This document shows, in pieces, positions 28,801-31,800 of a stretch of 64,000 nt of DNA. Position 1 is the stretch's first letter. Every line of letters begins with the position of its first letter. The stretch is from Gynuella sp050296195. GTDB taxonomy: Bacteria > Pseudomonadota > Gammaproteobacteria > Pseudomonadales > Natronospirillaceae. Location: NCBI RefSeq assembly GCF_050296195.1, contig NZ_JBNKRB010000008.1; one strand, written 5' to 3'. Under the pieces are notes generated by a model. The model was given only the letters and a program-made list of their open reading frames with translations, had not been told where the DNA came from and made no database searches. The translations under genes were made by a program, and so were the position numbers.

Positions 28801-31800
28801 CGCCCAGAAATCATTGTCGCTCAGCTCACCCCGGAAATCGACTACATCGGCTCTCGATGAAACAGATGTCGAATCATTGTTACTGATATAGTCTTGACCA
28901 AAACCTGCTTCAAATATGTAAGTATCATTACCATTATCACCATACAAACGGTCATTTCCGGCACCACCGATCAGCAGGTCATTTCCGTAGCTACCATACA
29001 AGGAGTCGTATCCATACATCCCCTGCAAGGTATCTCCATTGCTACTACCATGAAGAGCATCGTTTCCTTCTGCACCATTTAGTGAAGAACCTTCGTCATA
29101 GGCATATAGAGAATCATCATGACCAGTGCCTTGAGTAGACCGTAAAATGATCTCGTCAAGATGCCAGACAGTGCCATCAGCAAACTGAATTTCATTGATT
29201 TGGGCAAAGTCATATTGCTCAAAGCCACCAATGGTAATCCGGTCAGTAGTGTTGACAACACTCAGGATCAGATCATTTCCACTAATGTGTAACGAAACAT
29301 CCCGACTCTGGATGGTGTCATCAAAACGAATCACATCTATACGTGAATCAGAACTTTCCTCATTATAAAGCAGATCCTGGCCAAAACCGGCACTGAACGA
29401 GTACACATCATTGCCCGCACCACCATACAGGGTATCGTTACCAATGCCTCCAACGAGAATATCATCGCCGGACTCACCATGTAGATAGTCATTACCATGC
29501 CCACCTATCAAGGTGTCATTATCGCCCCTACCATACAGAGAGTCGTTGTCGCGCCCACCGATCAACTGATCGGCTTTGTTTTCACCATAGATGGTGTCAT
29601 TGCCCAGACCGCCATCAATGCTGTTGCTGACATTAACATCACCATAGAGGGTCTGGTTGTAGTCAGCTTCACGCTTGGCCAGTTCTCTAAGATCATCAAC
29701 CGTCCAGACAGTACCATCGCTAAACTCGACTTGATTGATAAGCGTATTTTGATAGCTTGGGTGATAAAAATAAGCCAGTTCCAACCGATCTTCCTTACCG
29801 ATGAAACCAATCATCAAGCTGGTTCCAGAACGATAAAGCCGCGCATTCTCAGGTGACAAAGAACCACCAAATCGAACAATATCCATGCGTTTGTCACGAG
29901 AGGCACTTTCTGAACTATTATTCAAATAGTCCTGGCCAAAACCATCTTCAAAAATGTATGTATCTGATCCAGTACCTCCATTCAGGTTATCATTCCCTTC
30001 ACCACCTTCCAGGATATCGTCCCCACCACCACCGTAAAGAGTGTCGAAACCGATGGAGCCGATAAGCACATCATTACCATTGTTGCCATCTAAACTATCG
30101 GCACCAGCATTTCCGACAAGTGTGTCGTCTGCATCCGATCCAGTCAGCGTATCATTGCCTTCTCCACCATTCAGATTGGTATATTCACCTATGGTCCATA
30201 ACCGATCATTCCCATCTGTCGCAACCACAGACAAATCGATTAAGTCTGTTACCCCCCACGATGAACCATCTTCAAAAGCTACCTTACCGATCTCTGCTGT
30301 GGTCCGAGAAAAGAAATTATTTATCGTTACGCCGTCACTGGTACCTTTCAGTCCAAGACGAATATCATGTCCGTTACGAGTAACTCTGATATCATCTTTT
30401 GTAATCCCCGCTCCAAACTTTAATACATCCTCATGGCCATTTTGCAGCGAATCATAAAAGTATTCATAGGTGTAGATAGTGTCCCAACCATCACCTTTAT
30501 TGAAAAGATAGACATCCACACCACGACTACCATAAAGCCTGTCGTTACCAGTATTTCCCTGTAAGGTATCGTTGCCATATTCAGCGAACAAAGTATCATT
30601 ACCCGAGCCCCCAATCAGGTAATCATCTCCAGAACCACCCTTTAAATAATCATTGTTCGCACCGCCGGAAAGGATATCGTTTCCGCTGTCTCCATATAGA
30701 GAATCAGAACCATCATGTCCGAACAAGCTATCGTTGCCGCTGCCGCCACGAAGAATATCGTTATCATCGTATCCATATAGCTTGTCATTGCCATCATAGC
30801 CATACAGGGTATCTTTCTGAATATTACCTTCTATGACATCATTTTGATCCGTACCAAAAGCATTAACGTTGATTTTCTCAATATTACGACGCTCGTTATT
30901 AATGGATATCAGCGCAGACTGGAAGTCCTGTACGGATGAATCTATTTCTTCTGTTTTGATCAGACGGGAAGCACCATCATAGTAGTAGCGTGTCAGCAGA
31001 CCATTCGGATCAGAAGACAGAATCCGTCGCCCGGCGGCATCATAATGATTCTCGCTGATCCGGTCATTGTCACTGGCGGTTATGCCTGTATCACTCAGCG
31101 TTGTTGGAACAGTACCATCATCACGCCACCATGCCTGGGCATTGACCCGATTAGCATATACGGTGGTTTTAATAATCCGATCATTCGCATCATAACTATA
31201 TTGAGTAATTGCACCAGTACCATCTACTGTAGCAATTTTGCGATTACGGGCATCAAAAAACTGATAACTGCGTACACCATTGGCATCCTGCTGCGCGACA
31301 AGATTTCCATTTGCATCATAACGGTATTGACTATTATATTGAGTGGCACCGGTAGCACTGGCCAAGGTTTTACTGATGGTCCTGCCAGCATGATCATAAG
31401 CTGTGATTTCAGTGGACTGATTAGCGTATTTGACAGTCAGTTGCTGCCCTGCGTCATCATATGTATAGACAGTTGCTGCTGATAGAGGATCGATCTCACT
31501 AATCAGACGTCCGATACCATCATAATTAAATAGCTTAACTTCTAATTCAGAACCGCGAATAATCGCTCGGGTCCGCAATTGCCCGTAAACATCATATTCG
31601 TAGGTGAAGTACTTGGTTTGATCATTTTCGACGCCAGTACCTTCCTCATCGACAACATCATATTCTGTACTGGTGAACAACTGACCCGAGCCATCGTATG
31701 TATAAGTCACCAGACTCATGCCACTCTTACTCTGTTCCTGTCCCCACTGACTCAACTGAGATTCTGTTAACGCTTCATCCTCAGCCAGGTCTGCAAGGTT

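Noticed and set aside
20905..30866. Repeats that at first glance could suggest a CRISPR array or satellite DNA
   Set aside because: The periodicity is that of RTX nonapeptide codons in one continuous reading frame; no identical short repeats with unique spacers occur.
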